This document shows positions 50,716 to 62,880 of a stretch of 64,000 nt of DNA, piece by piece. Below the pieces are notes generated by a model. It did not search any database, was not told the origin of the DNA, and saw only the letters and a program-made list of their open reading frames with translations. Position numbers and translations under genes: made by a program. Origin of the DNA: Musa acuminata AAA Group (Eukaryota > Streptophyta > Magnoliopsida > Zingiberales > Musaceae); contig NC_088344.1 in NCBI RefSeq assembly GCF_036884655.1, positions 32,047,001 through 32,111,000 of the forward strand, written 5' to 3'. The stretch's first letter is position 1. Every line of letters begins with the position of its first letter.

Positions 50716-52496
50716 GTCAAGAACGAAACCCTCGAGTCTCTGATGATCTCCTCGCTCATAGATCTATCTTCTCGTTGCCTTGGCTTTGATTTGCTTTTGT
50801 CTATTAGATCGAGAAGAGAAGTTGCACTGTGGGATAATTAAGCGGGCATTTGAATGTTTCTACAAACTTAGATTTGTTGTCGTCTTCTGATCAACAGGGA
50901 AACAGGATGAAGCTAGCGGGAATTGTAGCACAGTGATGCATGGTATCACCCGAGACATAGGAAAGATGAGCTTACGTCAACAGTTACTGTACAAGTAGAG
51001 TTGCATTCACACAATAGACTGTTGACTAGGAAGAAAGATGAAGTGGACAACGACGACCGCAAAAGCAATCGGTGGCGACGATGGCATTTTCTCACGGCTT
51101 TTTCTTCATAATATATGGATTACTTAAGAAGAATAGGATTGAGTTGGACTTTCTAAGGGGTTATTCATGGGCAGCTCGCTATAGAATGGCGGGTAGATAG
51201 GAAAGGACAAAGGAATTGCACACCCCACGGACAACACTCTTCTCGTTTCATCCATCGTATGGTCCAAATCAACGTCATAGTCCTCGTCGATCGATGTAAA
51301 AGTAAGTTGTTGGAAGATTTGGAATTGCAACTCCATCCTCAACAAGATGATGTGCCTCGCCTGCTGCATGGTATAACTCACCAAAGCATTCAAATGCTAA
51401 AATAAAGAACCGTAGATGTTAATAATTGGTTGATGATAATTATGTTGTTATGTTTTAGATAGTTATCATGTTCTAGTTCTAAATAGTGACTCATGATCTA
51501 AGAGTTAAGGGGGTAGTATTTACACTTCCTCAATATTGAGGTGATATGATTCTATAAATAGGATCATAATTCATGAAACGAAATAGATTAAGGATCGGAC
51601 CCCTCTCGACATTAACCCCCCGGCCAATGTTAAGGGATCGGACTTCGGACATAAAAAATACCCTCAAGTCGGGAATCCCCCTCTTGACATTAACCTTTTG
51701 TACAAGAAGGCGGCACTAAAGCAAGAATCCAAGCCCCTGCTCTATCTCGGGACGATCCAATGAATGATGCTTCGACCTGACCCGACATCGACCCTCTTGC
51801 CTCAAAAATCCACGTGGATGATCTTGTGTTACATGGATCAATCGAGCTGAGCCATGCTGACTCCTCGACCGTGACATGAAGTTGCACAATAGTAGGTAAC
51901 GATGAAGACTTCGATATGAGCATCCTAGGTAATTTCCAATAGAAGGGCATCCTCGTAGCTTTTGATAAATCAAACCGATGTTTATATGGATTTTGATATG
52001 GAGGATGTTAGATCCAAAGGTTTGGAAAAATAAATGTATAATAAATAGTAAGAGACATTAATAGTTGGCTTTGAAGAAATTTGTATCAGGCTTAGTGTAA
52101 TGGTTAATGGATTTCAATTTAATATTTTTAATCATGAAGTAAATGCTTTCTCTTTTATTGTTATGATGTTGTATTTTTCATTCGGTTTTCAAGAACGTTT
52201 GATATCCAATCTTCATGATCTTTGTAAGAATTATACAGTCATCATACGTACCTATCAATTAGAAATTAGAAGCAGCATTTCAAGAATTTAACTTCAGGAA
52301 GCAAATCCACATTTATAAATTTCTTTAACTACAGGGAAGTTTGGAGAAAGAAAAAACATGTCATCACTATCATTGCCGGTATACATTTACATCAAAATGA
52401 TGATTTAGAACTACTATCTGTCGAACCAAAAAAAAAGAAAAAAAGAAAACTCATAGAGCTTTACAAGAGGGAACGATACTGCTGTAGGCGATGATC
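50220..52496. other. Spacer between eL32 and HCF173, possible solo LTR
   Basis: About 2.3 kb with no recognised gene. It holds a (CT)n run at about 50683-50713. 51415-51600 begins TGTTAATAATTGG, contains TCTATAAATAGG near 51552, and is followed by repeated CTCTnGACATTAACC words (near 51602 and 51681), so it may be a decayed solo LTR. A minus frame at 51690-51950 (86 codons) resembles nothing known. No partner LTR is in view. Confidence 0.4.
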
Positions 52497-55400
52497 TCAG
52501 GTATTCTTCTCCAGAACAGACAAAGCTGGTGTCAGGTAGTTGTTTGCTTTGTCAGGCAAATGTGCTACCTGCAAAAGCAGCAAACACTTGAAATGATACC
52601 CGAACCACAGACTAAACAGTCTCATCAAATTAACAGGGTTAGATTGAGATCCATTACCAGTTCGTAAAGCTCATTCCCTTGCTCTGCAACATACTCATAG
52701 CACACCTGTATGTAATAAGAATGTCAATGTAAGCCACTCATCCAACAACAACAATAATAATAATAATAAGATAATTTGAGAGGTTATTAAATGAGTCTCA
52801 CATCAAAACTCTTGTTTCTTGCCGTTGAATCATGCAATGCCTTGACACAGATATCTGCTACATCAGCACAGCTGATACCCTGTGTCACAAATCAATGTCA
52901 GGGAATTCTTGTGGCAATGGCATCGTGAAGTTATCAGTGTCGTGGCATGTTGGGCTCACCTGAGAGATCCTGTTCCCTTGATCAAAGATCAGTGCACGCT
53001 GGCCACCAGGTTCTTCCTGAGACACAACTTTATAATTGGTCAGGAGGTATTTGCTAGGAAGTAGATAGATTTAAATACCATTCTTTCATAAACAAACTAG
53101 GGGAAGCTTATGACCTAATGCAACAAAATCTAATTGTATTAAGAATGCAGAGTGGTGTAGACTACGTGTGACGGGGGGTATATGCTGACATGCTTAAATT
53201 CATAAAAGATAAGAACATGAACATGAACATCAAGATACTGATGGTTACCTGCAAAGGACCGGGGCGAATGATCGTATACCCGAGGCCTGATCGTCTTAAT
53301 GCATCCTCGCCAGCCTGAAAAGGAAAAGACTGAGAAACAAGTTGAGCTGATGGTACAAATGGCAGCAATATGAAGTACCTTCTTGGCTTTGAGGACCTGG
53401 TCTCTTCTGCTTGATTCAATACCAGATCCTGTGCATGAAACCAATATGAAGTCGGTTTCAATGCCAGTCTGCACAAATCAAGGATTAAACTCTTTGATGA
53501 TGACATTCATAAATTAGTTTATTTAAAGAAGATATGAATCAACTTATAGAAAGAACAATTACTTCTAAAAGAGAGTGTTGTTGGATGCATAATGAATGGC
53601 CTTGCAGATTCTTTTGAAAAATGGTAAAAATCTATGCAACATCTCACTGTCTGGTCATAATTCAGTTCCCTTTAAACATTTTACTGCCTAAGTAGATTAG
53701 GCAGCTTACGGTTTTGAATTCAAGTCTCGTTAATGATACTGAGAGAAATTTAGCTAAATCCTCCTTTAAAGGATTGCAGTGCAGCATATTCATATGATAT
53801 GGGAACTCACAGGTAAGGCTTTTATGTATTCCATTATCAATTTGAAGCTTCTGGGATCCTGCTTATTTGTTCCAGGTGCTTCAACAAGTTTCTGCAGGAT
53901 GCATTATTGCATACACCTCAGAAGAAAGATTCCATCACATGACTACAGAAAAATGAAATAACATTGAGCTCTAAACTGATTCAAAGTTCAATATTAAAGT
54001 TAAACCTGTCTTCTTGGCTCAAATCGGATTGTCAATGTATGCACAAGGAAAGGGTCTAGTGGAGGATCATCTGGTTTTACTGGACGAAAAGATGAAAAGG
54101 GTACTCTTACCTGCAAATTGCAGTGATGATGAGGTACTTAAACACTATTATTCCCAACTGACGTAAAAGATGAGTTAGAAAAAATCTTAGAGACAAAGTT
54201 AAGCTAATCCTCACCCTGCAGAAACCCACTTTTGTGTTTATTCGAGCAAAATACAATTTGCTTTGAGAAGTATCAGCTAGTGGGCCAGTCTCAAGTATCA
54301 ATATATATGACTTCCCATTTCCACCAACAGATAGAAGCAAACCATCATATCTGACCATGTGATTGAACAAGATTAAGTAGTGGATTGTGTTTAAGCAATA
54401 CCATCGATACAGAAAACAATGTAATGCATCAAACCACACTAGTGGGAGATATAAAGCACCTGTCAAGGGTTGAACCCAATGGAAGAGAGAACTTTTTTGA
54501 AAGTTCAACATATCCACCTCTAGTGAAAACATATCCTGCAAAAGGAAAGGAATTAGAGAAGATACTAAAGATTTTTTTTTTACGCCATTCAATATGAGGA
54601 TGAAATTTCATTGTTCCAGTAGGGATATTATAGTCAAAATGGAAGATTAATTGCTTGATTTTGAATTCAAGGAAACGGATAGATGAGTGGTACTTCATTA
54701 CTACCAGAAAAGACAGCATCACCAGTCTCTGTAAATTCAAATTTTGCATCCATTCCTCCGTCATATTTGGCAGCAACTACATCCTGAAAGTAGGTTCCCT
54801 TGCGAACTTCCCAACCTTCTAGTGACTCAGCAGATTTAAACTTAGCAAGCAAGAGTTTGCTTTTGCTGCTCTTACCAGCTCTTAGCTGTGCTAGCTGGTT
54901 GTTATAATCCTGCAAGCATAAGAACTCCAATGACCTGAGACCTCTGCTGCACTACCTATGAATATGTAAGGCAAGAAAGCCACTATGACAAGTGAAAGAT
55001 GAGCAAGTAAAGATGATCAACAGAAAAGTACCTGAAATGCTTTGGTGACATTGCAGACTCCTTGGTAGTCAACTCTGTTTAGGTCCCCAGTAATAGCAGA
55101 GCGTGCAGTTGCACAGTATATTATTTTATTGCAACCTTGGACAGCTGCTCTCAGTGTTGAAGGTTCACCCACGTCACCAACCACTATGGATACAGATCTT
55201 GGAAGCATATCTATCACTTCGGGATCAGCTTTTCTTACTAAAGCCTGATAAATGATTCAAACAAATAAGATGACTTTCAACCTAGATGGCAAGTAAATCA
55301 AGCAAATTCTGATTTAGCTTCTTAGTAGGAATGTATCTATGAGACTAGCTTCCTCCAATTGTTACCATTCTTCAAGAGAAATCTCCCATGTGCAGCCAAA

Positions 55401-57454
55401 GTAACATAAGTATTAGTATCTCAATAAGATAATTATGTACTATTGGAAATAAAATTGCAGCAGCCTTTCCTTTTTCAAGATTTCTGGAAATTAGAGGAGC
55501 ATTGATTATGATGAAAATATTGTATCTTGCAAAGATTATAATATCAGCACTAAGGAGGTGAACTCACTTGATATATTGCTGATATGTAACTTCCTTAATT
55601 GCTCTAGTAATTGATGGCTATATTTATGAAAGCATGTCATGTGTATATGTTTATATGAAAATGTTAGTTCTGAGTATATATCTTAAGTCCAGATTTTGGA
55701 AACTTTACATCACTAAAGGCTTTCTTTGAGACTATCAATGATACATTACATTGATTTTTTGGCAACTAAATTAGCACCAAATCATTTAGCTACTACGGCA
55801 ACAATACACAATTGATTACCAAAAATTAGTCAAATTTAAAAAAGCTTAGACCAAGAGTTTCCATGGTAAAGTTCCATTTCTAAGATATTAGTCATTTTCT
55901 AATTAAAAGAAAGCATAGAACACATTGCCACAAAAGTATTGTCATTCTTACTAATTGGAAAACACACACTTCAACTTTTAATGGGTTGATATGAAGACTG
56001 TAACTTAAGTCAGGCACTTAGCAGGTTGAAATCTACAAACCTTTTGATAATTGTGCTTTGTTGTATTTAGTAGGTTCATTTAGTAACATGTTTTGTGAAA
56101 CATACAATTTTTTAATCAAAATATGAAGAATATCCATAAGCGATATTCTTCAATAAATTTATGTTATACCAATTGAAACATGAAATAATAATTATTTTCA
56201 AATTTAAGGTCCGTGGTAGGAAGGTGCTAATGCTTGTCATTTAGTAAGGCCATGGTCATCCACATGATGTTGAAGATACCCTAAACTAATTTTCTGTAAG
56301 AATTTGTCAATTACATGTATACACACACATGATAACTTGCCTGGTATAAAATTTTAAATATTCTCTTATATATTTTTGTTGAGACATCTGAGTTACTTAG
56401 TGCATTGTTGCACAAATGATAAGTCTCAAGTTTCTCTATGTCAGCGTCATATACATCATTTGATATAATAAAAATTTCTTTCGATTTTTGAAAAAAATTT
56501 CTCTTATACAATTAAATGGAGTCAAATATCATTTGGCATTTACTAGAAACATTTTCATGGGAATTTTGAACTTTCAAGATAAATGTTCAATGTGGCAACT
56601 ATCTACCTAACAAAAGAAGAACTGCCAATTGACAAAGTGTTGACATACAAGCAACTATTGATCTTAGAATCACAACATGGTAAGTCTTCCGTAATTGCAG
56701 CAAGAGATAATCCAATGGCCATGCCATTCCCTATCTTTGTTTATCTTACGAAACTGTTTTCCGATTTAGTCCCACAGGAAGTGGGTCAAGAGTAAGATAT
56801 TTGAATCAGGACTGCTGTGTGGAGTAATAACGGGTTTTTATTGTGATTGATTTCATAGAATGCTTGTTGACCCATCAAGAAATCCTCCATTTTGTATCCA
56901 CCATAAAGTTACTTTTCCCAATTAGCGAAAGGCCATGGATATGGATATGGTCAGGAATTCGATCGTACCTTGACCTTGTAGCCACGGAGCATGAGCTTCC
57001 GGACGACGATCCGGCCGATCCGGCTGGTGGCGCCGACGACGAGGACGGTGGTGTCCTGGGCCTCGGGGACGGTGAACTCGCACATGGGACCGCGGATGAG
57101 GAGGAGGCCGTCGTCATCGTCGGTGAGGGACCGCGAGATCTGGCCGAGCCCGGAGAACTTGCGCCACACCTCATCGAAGATCTGCCGCGACCGCCGGCCG
57201 AGCCCCACGGGGTTCACGTCGTCGAGCGTCACCCCCTCCTTCCTCCTCCCCTTCTTGGCATCCCCATCGCCCTTCTCCGCCTTGCCCTGCTCTTCGCCGC
57301 CGCCGCCAAGCTCGCTTCTTGGCCGCGCTAGCGGCAGCGCGGGGGAGGGCTTGAACCGGAGGCGGCCGGGATTGGGGACGGGAATCCCAACGAGACTGGA
57401 TGAGGAGGAGGGGCGGAGGCCGGTCTCGTGGTGGTAGATTTGGCGGAGCGCCAT
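52497..57454 (-). CDS. HCF173, chloroplast psbA translation factor (SDR-like with CIA30 domain)
   Basis: Nuclear-encoded chloroplast protein. In Arabidopsis HCF173 binds psbA mRNA and is needed for translation of D1 of photosystem II. Thirteen exons in transcript order: 57454-56969, 55244-55032, 54909-54705, 54535-54460, 54350-54215, 54110-54006, 53891-53811, 53468-53379, 53314-53249, 53016-52960, 52879-52802, 52705-52658 and 52568-52497. They total 570 aa. A Ser/Pro/Arg-rich N-terminus (about 1-75) looks like a transit peptide. Then come the LDDVNPVGLGRRSRQIFDEV block and an atypical Rossmann start, GATSRIG at 141-147. A CIA30 domain (about 258-405) interrupts the SDR fold, which resumes with TDFILVSCTGSG and YTIIRPGPLQ. 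The end is LTPALSVLEKNT. All junctions are GT-AG and in frame. Confidence 0.93.
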
Positions 57455-57837
57455 TCTGCTTCGCGCGTGAGATGTGAAGAGGAGAGACGAGCCATGTAGC
57501 TAAATGGGGTGGGAATTTTGGAGCGCAGCTGACGGCAGCCACAAATATTTGCGTGCGTGCGGTCGGCGAGAAGTGAGAGCGAGGATCAGTTATCCGCCGC
57601 AGGGCAGCTTTTATTGACGTGCGAGGACGTGGCACGAAATTGTTGGCCTTTTATGAAGCAGGCCCACAATCTTCAGGTGGGCCTTCTGCCCAACTAGCCT
57701 TGCCACGTTGCCGGAGGGGAAAAAGTCTTTATTCTGGTGGACAGCTGACTCCGTCCCTGTCGGACAGGGTGTGCTCGCGGGTTACGACGTGGCTGTCGGG
57801 TGTTCACCTGTTTGATTATGGCGCCGTGGATTTCCCT

Positions 57838-57873
<36 letters not shown>

Positions 57874-58660
57874 ACGTATTTAAACATATTGTGTTGGAGT
57901 ATAACCCAGTGGCTATCCCTTGAGATTTAGCCCACAGGATAGAGCGGAGTTCAATGGATATGTGGGACCAGCAACCGCGTGGAAGATATGTTGAACCGAT
58001 GCAAAGAGGGAAAACAAGAGAAGAAAAGATGAGAAAAGAAGATCGATTCATTTCTGTTGTTGCTACCATATCCACGTACTCATTTTTCGAGCAACCAAGA
58101 GTGCGTTGACGCGGTTGAGGTACGTTATCCTCACACAAAACTTGTGGAGATGAAATCAAATGGAATTTTAAGCGTAAGATATTTGTTTATTGGCCAGAAA
58201 TAATATTTCGAATTAATTTCATCATGATTTGATACTCTTGGAGTTGGTATTTTCATCTACTACCTCCTATCACGCGATCACAATACAATGCAATGCAATG
58301 CAAATTAACATTTACAGGAAGGACTTCATTAATATTAGTAATGCATTAATGTCTCTGCAGATACTTTTTACCTATTCAGAATGTGGATCCCCCCAACCGA
58401 GAGAGAATCACTCGAGAAGCATTCTGCGGACCTCTTTTGCCAGTAACATGAATTTTTTGGGACAAAAGGTAAAAAGTTGGCAAAGAGCTTCCTACTAGTT
58501 TCATTTTCAAGGAGCAACATTCTACAAAATGGACAGGGTAAATAAAAGCACATTGGTCGTGCAACCCCGCTCTTCCCCAACTCCCTCCAGCTAAAGACAC
58601 AAGGAGTAAAGAAACTGATTGGAAACTAAGAATGGATGAATCAAAACATCTATAATACAA
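57455..58660. other. HCF173 5' flank and spacer
   Basis: About 1.2 kb without a gene. It holds a (CT)n run passing into (TA)n at about 57838-57872. Frames on the plus strand over 56843-57437 and on minus at 57171-57635 are shadows of the GC-rich HCF173 first exon. The part near 58660-58968 is probably the 3' UTR of the HAC gene. Confidence 0.55.
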
Positions 58661-58968
58661 TTATCATCCACGAATGATGAACTTTACTGCATGAGAATAG
58701 AAGAACCGCCTCCAGCTGGTTTACCTTCACAGGTCGGAAGGGCACGGTTATCGTCTCGCAGATGAACTTTCTGTTGCAGTGACACAACAGAGGTGGAAGT
58801 CCACTTTCCTGTTCTATCAATTGGGTCATGTCATACCACTGATTCATCAACCTCATTTTGATCTGTTAAACCACCGTTGGCTGTGTATTCAAATAGTATG
58901 AATATGTGGTGTGTGGAGGCTAGTCTCCCGTCAATCCTTGGCTAACAATACCCTTTCTGTACATTTTG

Positions 58969-59407
58969 CTAATTGGTATTCGCAGCAACCTCAGCAGCAC
59001 GCTGTCTCATCATCTCCATGACTGCAGCCCTCCGCCGGGAATCAGATTGCTGCTGCAACCTTCTCAAATGTTCTTTCAGATCTCTGGAGAAAAAGAAAAT
59101 AAAATTTAAGGTCAGTTTTTCAAGGTGGCAACAGAAAAAGCATCTTAAAATAATCAAGAAGAATACAATAGATGGAATAAATGAAGTACCTGCATCGCGG
59201 TACACCGCAGTCTGATTCTTTACAAGCACGAGAGTGTATTTGAAGGAGATACCACATCTTTTTACACAGAACACAACCGCCTGAAGCACGTATCTTGCAC
59301 TGTATACCATGCCGGAAAAGACCTTTAACTTTACGGCAGTTAGGATATTGACATTGAGGAGAGCGACATTGCGAAGCATGGACCAAAAGATCTAGCATTT
59401 TCCTAAG
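58969..59407 (-). CDS. p300/CBP-type histone acetyltransferase (HAC), C-terminal exons
   Basis: The last two coding exons, 59407-59190 and 59083-58969, encode the final 110 residues of a plant HAC1-type histone acetyltransferase, a nuclear co-activator. They hold the C-terminal TAZ zinc finger: LRKMLDLLVHASQCRSPQC, then CRKVKGLFRHGIQC, GGCVLCKKMWYLLQIHSRAC and CGVPRCR, with the Cys and His zinc ligands in place. A basic helix follows (LKEHLRRLQQQSDSRRRAA). The first exon starts after a TGCTGCAG acceptor, so at least one more exon must lie upstream, but none is visible up to the window edge 4.6 kb away. Either that intron is very long or this is a truncated copy. Plants have several HAC paralogues; which one is unclear. 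Confidence 0.85.
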
Positions 59408-62080
59408 CTGCAGCACAGATGAATTTGTGTGAGGACATCATAGCAAATAGTTATATTTGCCAAATTGTGCAGAACTTTTATGGACTTCAAGAAAATAAAC
59501 AAATCAAGACCAATGTTACATCTAGATTCTACCAAAAGTAAAGCAGCATGAGTCACATACTTTGCATTGCATTTAAAGTGAAAATTTCTTCAATAAAGAT
59601 CCGTTGCATGAAAACCTGAGTCCATAGCTACTAGGTTCTAAGAAATTGCATGAAAAAGATATCAGCATGAAAACCTGAGAGCCCATTGTTACTATTCTAA
59701 GTATCAACATATGATGTACAAAAGATATTAGCATCAGTAGAAACATTATATAGACTGAAAAATCTAAATTGTTATTTATCAACCAAGGCTGGTGCAAGTC
59801 ATAGAGGCTAATGGTAGGAAACCAATTTTACTAAGAATTTGACTAACATTAATAGTAGAACTGGCCTTCAAATTGAAGCAATACACTTTACTCCACATGA
59901 TCTGTTTTTTGTTTCTGAGTAATGAAAGTCAACCTATAAAGGGAAACAGGTTTGTGGATCTTGAGATCTTGAGCAACAAGTATTAAAAAAGAAAAACTTC
60001 AGCAACAAAGTCTATTTTACACACACATACACAGGATGAGCTCACTAATTATGAGCAAATTTTGGATCATAATTATATAAATGCATATTGCAGAACTAGC
60101 ACAAGCAAAAATACTGAATATGCAGGACTTTAATGGATATAGCCACAATATTATATGCTAGACTAATAATGATGGAAAGAATACCAATCTTGTGCTTGGC
60201 ATGCTCCTGATAGACATAAATTCAACATCATATAAATTATATAGTTTGTATAATGAACAAACACAGAAAGCGAGGAACACTTAGGGTCCATGGATAATCC
60301 CTCGTTGGAGAAACCTTGATTATGTCATCTGTGGCAGATTAGACTACTTAACTGATGAGCAAAGGAAATCTCTAACTTCCTAAGCTAATTTAAAATGCAT
60401 TGAAGGATTCTGAGTTTTGGGGATGAACCAAGATTAAGATGGCACATAGACCATTTATAGGAGCCTTACGTTATATGAGAAGTTGGGCAACTGCATGACT
60501 CTTAATATTCATTGTGTTTGCTGCATATTTCTGTTTATAGCGTGCAGGTATTTGTGTAATCTAACATATATGAATTGTCAAAGAACAGAACTATTCATAA
60601 TTTGCCAAAGTAAATCCAGTACATATTATTGTAATGTTTATATGGTTTTGCTTTTGTTATTGTTGTTTGGTGAAGGGAGATACAAGGCATACACAGGATA
60701 TATATATGAATTTTGGATATACTTATTCAAACTAGTCAGAATTTACTGAAAAAGCACAAGTGATGACCTTAATCTTGTATATTCATCAACATGTAAGATA
60801 TGGATACAGAAAAAGGATCAACATGAAATATGTAGGACAAGCACCCTGATAACCTTCACACTTATTTGATCAATCATCTGGAGTAAACTGTCTTGAGTTT
60901 AAGAAACAAATTAGAACATTATATCATATAATATACAACTGTTTGTTTCCTGAAAAATTGTAGGCAACTGACACCAATCTTGCAGCTGTTTTTGTTTAAA
61001 TGCAAACTGGAAGGTCTAGATCTCAAGTGCTAATCATATATATCTTGACCAACTAATCTACCTCATATTATGCATAATAGACATGTTTAGCTTCTCTCTC
61101 ACCCACTCTCTCTCTTATGCATAATAGACATCAATGCACATATCTGTTTTCCTCTGATATGCTGGTAATCATATTATGACAAAGCAGCAAGCAGTTCTGA
61201 GAGTTTGCTTGACTGTAGTTCTAGACTTTGCGCCTTCCAACCCCATCTTGTTCCTCTTCCCTGAAGTTCTTTTCATGGCTAGGCTAGATGATGTTTATAG
61301 GATTCCTTGTGTTCTCCAGGTATCACTCAGTCTGACCATCTTGACCAAGGTGTTCAAGTTCTATCCACGAGTCCAAATCGTAATCCTACAATCTTCTCTT
61401 TTCCAATTCAGTCTCATTTGTCCACACATCTGAACCAAAGTCTAGAGGCACAACCACACTGAAACAAAGCCTTGTCATCCAGAACTTAATTAGTTTATGG
61501 ACACCATAATATCAATTTGGGTTTCTTTTTACATTTCCAGTAGATTTCACCATAAAAAAGCTCCTTTGAACAAATCTCATAAGAACTGTCATGTCTCAAT
61601 TGCCTATATGAGTTTGTTCAATGATTTATCATCAACAATTATTAGCTATTAAAGAAAAGTTACCTTGATGGCTACTAAAACAATCAGGCACATAGACCAC
61701 CTCTTTTCCATATTGCAGATGATGTGATCATCAATTGCACAAGACCAAGTTACAAGAATGCTCATCTGTTCTAGTCATTGTAAGGATAAGCTACTCATAT
61801 TTAGATCTAATATACTCGGACTGAAATGAACCTTTTGGTGATATCTTTCTAAAGTAATTGAAACTTGGTGTTATTAAGAAGATAAAGAACACTACTGGCA
61901 TAATTACACAAAACAAACTACATTAGGAAGATTAGTTCTAATTTGCAGGAGAGAATTTCCATTCGTAACTAACGATCAGCAAGGTTAGGACAACAAAGTC
62001 ATGTTAAATTTCAACAATTGCTCCCTGTTTGAATGTGGTAAAATGAAAGAGTTTATTATTTCTTATGAACTACAGATTCA
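59408..62080. other. Putative long HAC intron, left part
   Basis: AT-rich DNA with no exon of the HAC gene recognisable on minus (no CCHHC, ZZ, PHD or acetyltransferase blocks). Frames of 70-90 codons such as 61176-61433 (plus) have no domain. A CTCTCTC stretch lies near 61095-61113. Confidence 0.5.
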
Positions 62081-62880
62081 ATACAGGTTACCCTGGTAAA
62101 ACCAGTGTTTGACACACTGCCTGAAATGATACGAAATGGACAGTATGTACCAGTCTATCGGCTGAACCAAACCAGCCCATTTCGGATAGTACGTGAAACA
62201 ATAGGTTAGGTATCAATTGTTATGGGTGATGTATTGACTGATGTGGTTAAAACTAATGGCGTATTACCTAAGATCTGTCGGTACTGATTGGAAGTTGACT
62301 GATACCGATCCAAAACACCAACAGTCAAACTGATCATTGAGGTCTCTTTTGGGGCTTTAAATCTCCTCCCTCTTCCCTTTTTCACTTTCACTCTCCCATC
62401 TCACTCTCACCCCCTCTCATGCACTCTCTCATTCTTACAACCTAGAATTCTTATTCATTTATGTAAGGTTCGTTATGCCGACCTCTGGTACGGACGGTAC
62501 ATACCAATCTGACAGAGACCGGTACACGAATCGCCCTCTATCAGGTGGTACCATTATATAACCCTGTATCAGGCAATACAGGGTCTATACCAGATGGTAA
62601 TAATCAAAATCTGATCGTTACCGACCTGTGCCAATCAGTAACGGTCGGATTTTGACCGTTATCGATCAAGGGCTGAGATTGCCCTTTTCAAATGGTCAAA
62701 TTGACCGTTTGAACAATAGGAAAGGGTTTTTAAACCCTTTCCTCCCCCCTCTTTCAACTCATTTCACTCTCTCAATCTTTTCAACTCTCTTAAAGTCTTT
62801 CTCACTCACATCTCTCTCTTATTCTCACATTTTTAGTCTCTTAAACTCAACAAAGTTATGACTTGTGGATTAGATGAAAT
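62080..62880. repeat. Repeat-like segment rich in GGTAC/CGGTAC words with hairpin
   Basis: The segment is dense in short complementary words (GGTACGGACGGTACATACC, ACCGGTACACG, GGTGGTACC, TACCAGATGGTA). It contains an imperfect inverted repeat, 62605-62621 against 62638-62654, 15 of 17 bases paired around a 16-base loop. It also contains TTTAAACC and pyrimidine-rich stretches. It looks like a dispersed repeat or MITE-like element, but I cannot find its ends. Confidence 0.45.

Noticed and set aside
56843..57437. Long plus-strand frames over HCF173 exon 1
   Set aside because: They are antisense shadows of the GC-rich first exon; the minus frame matches HCF173 residue by residue.
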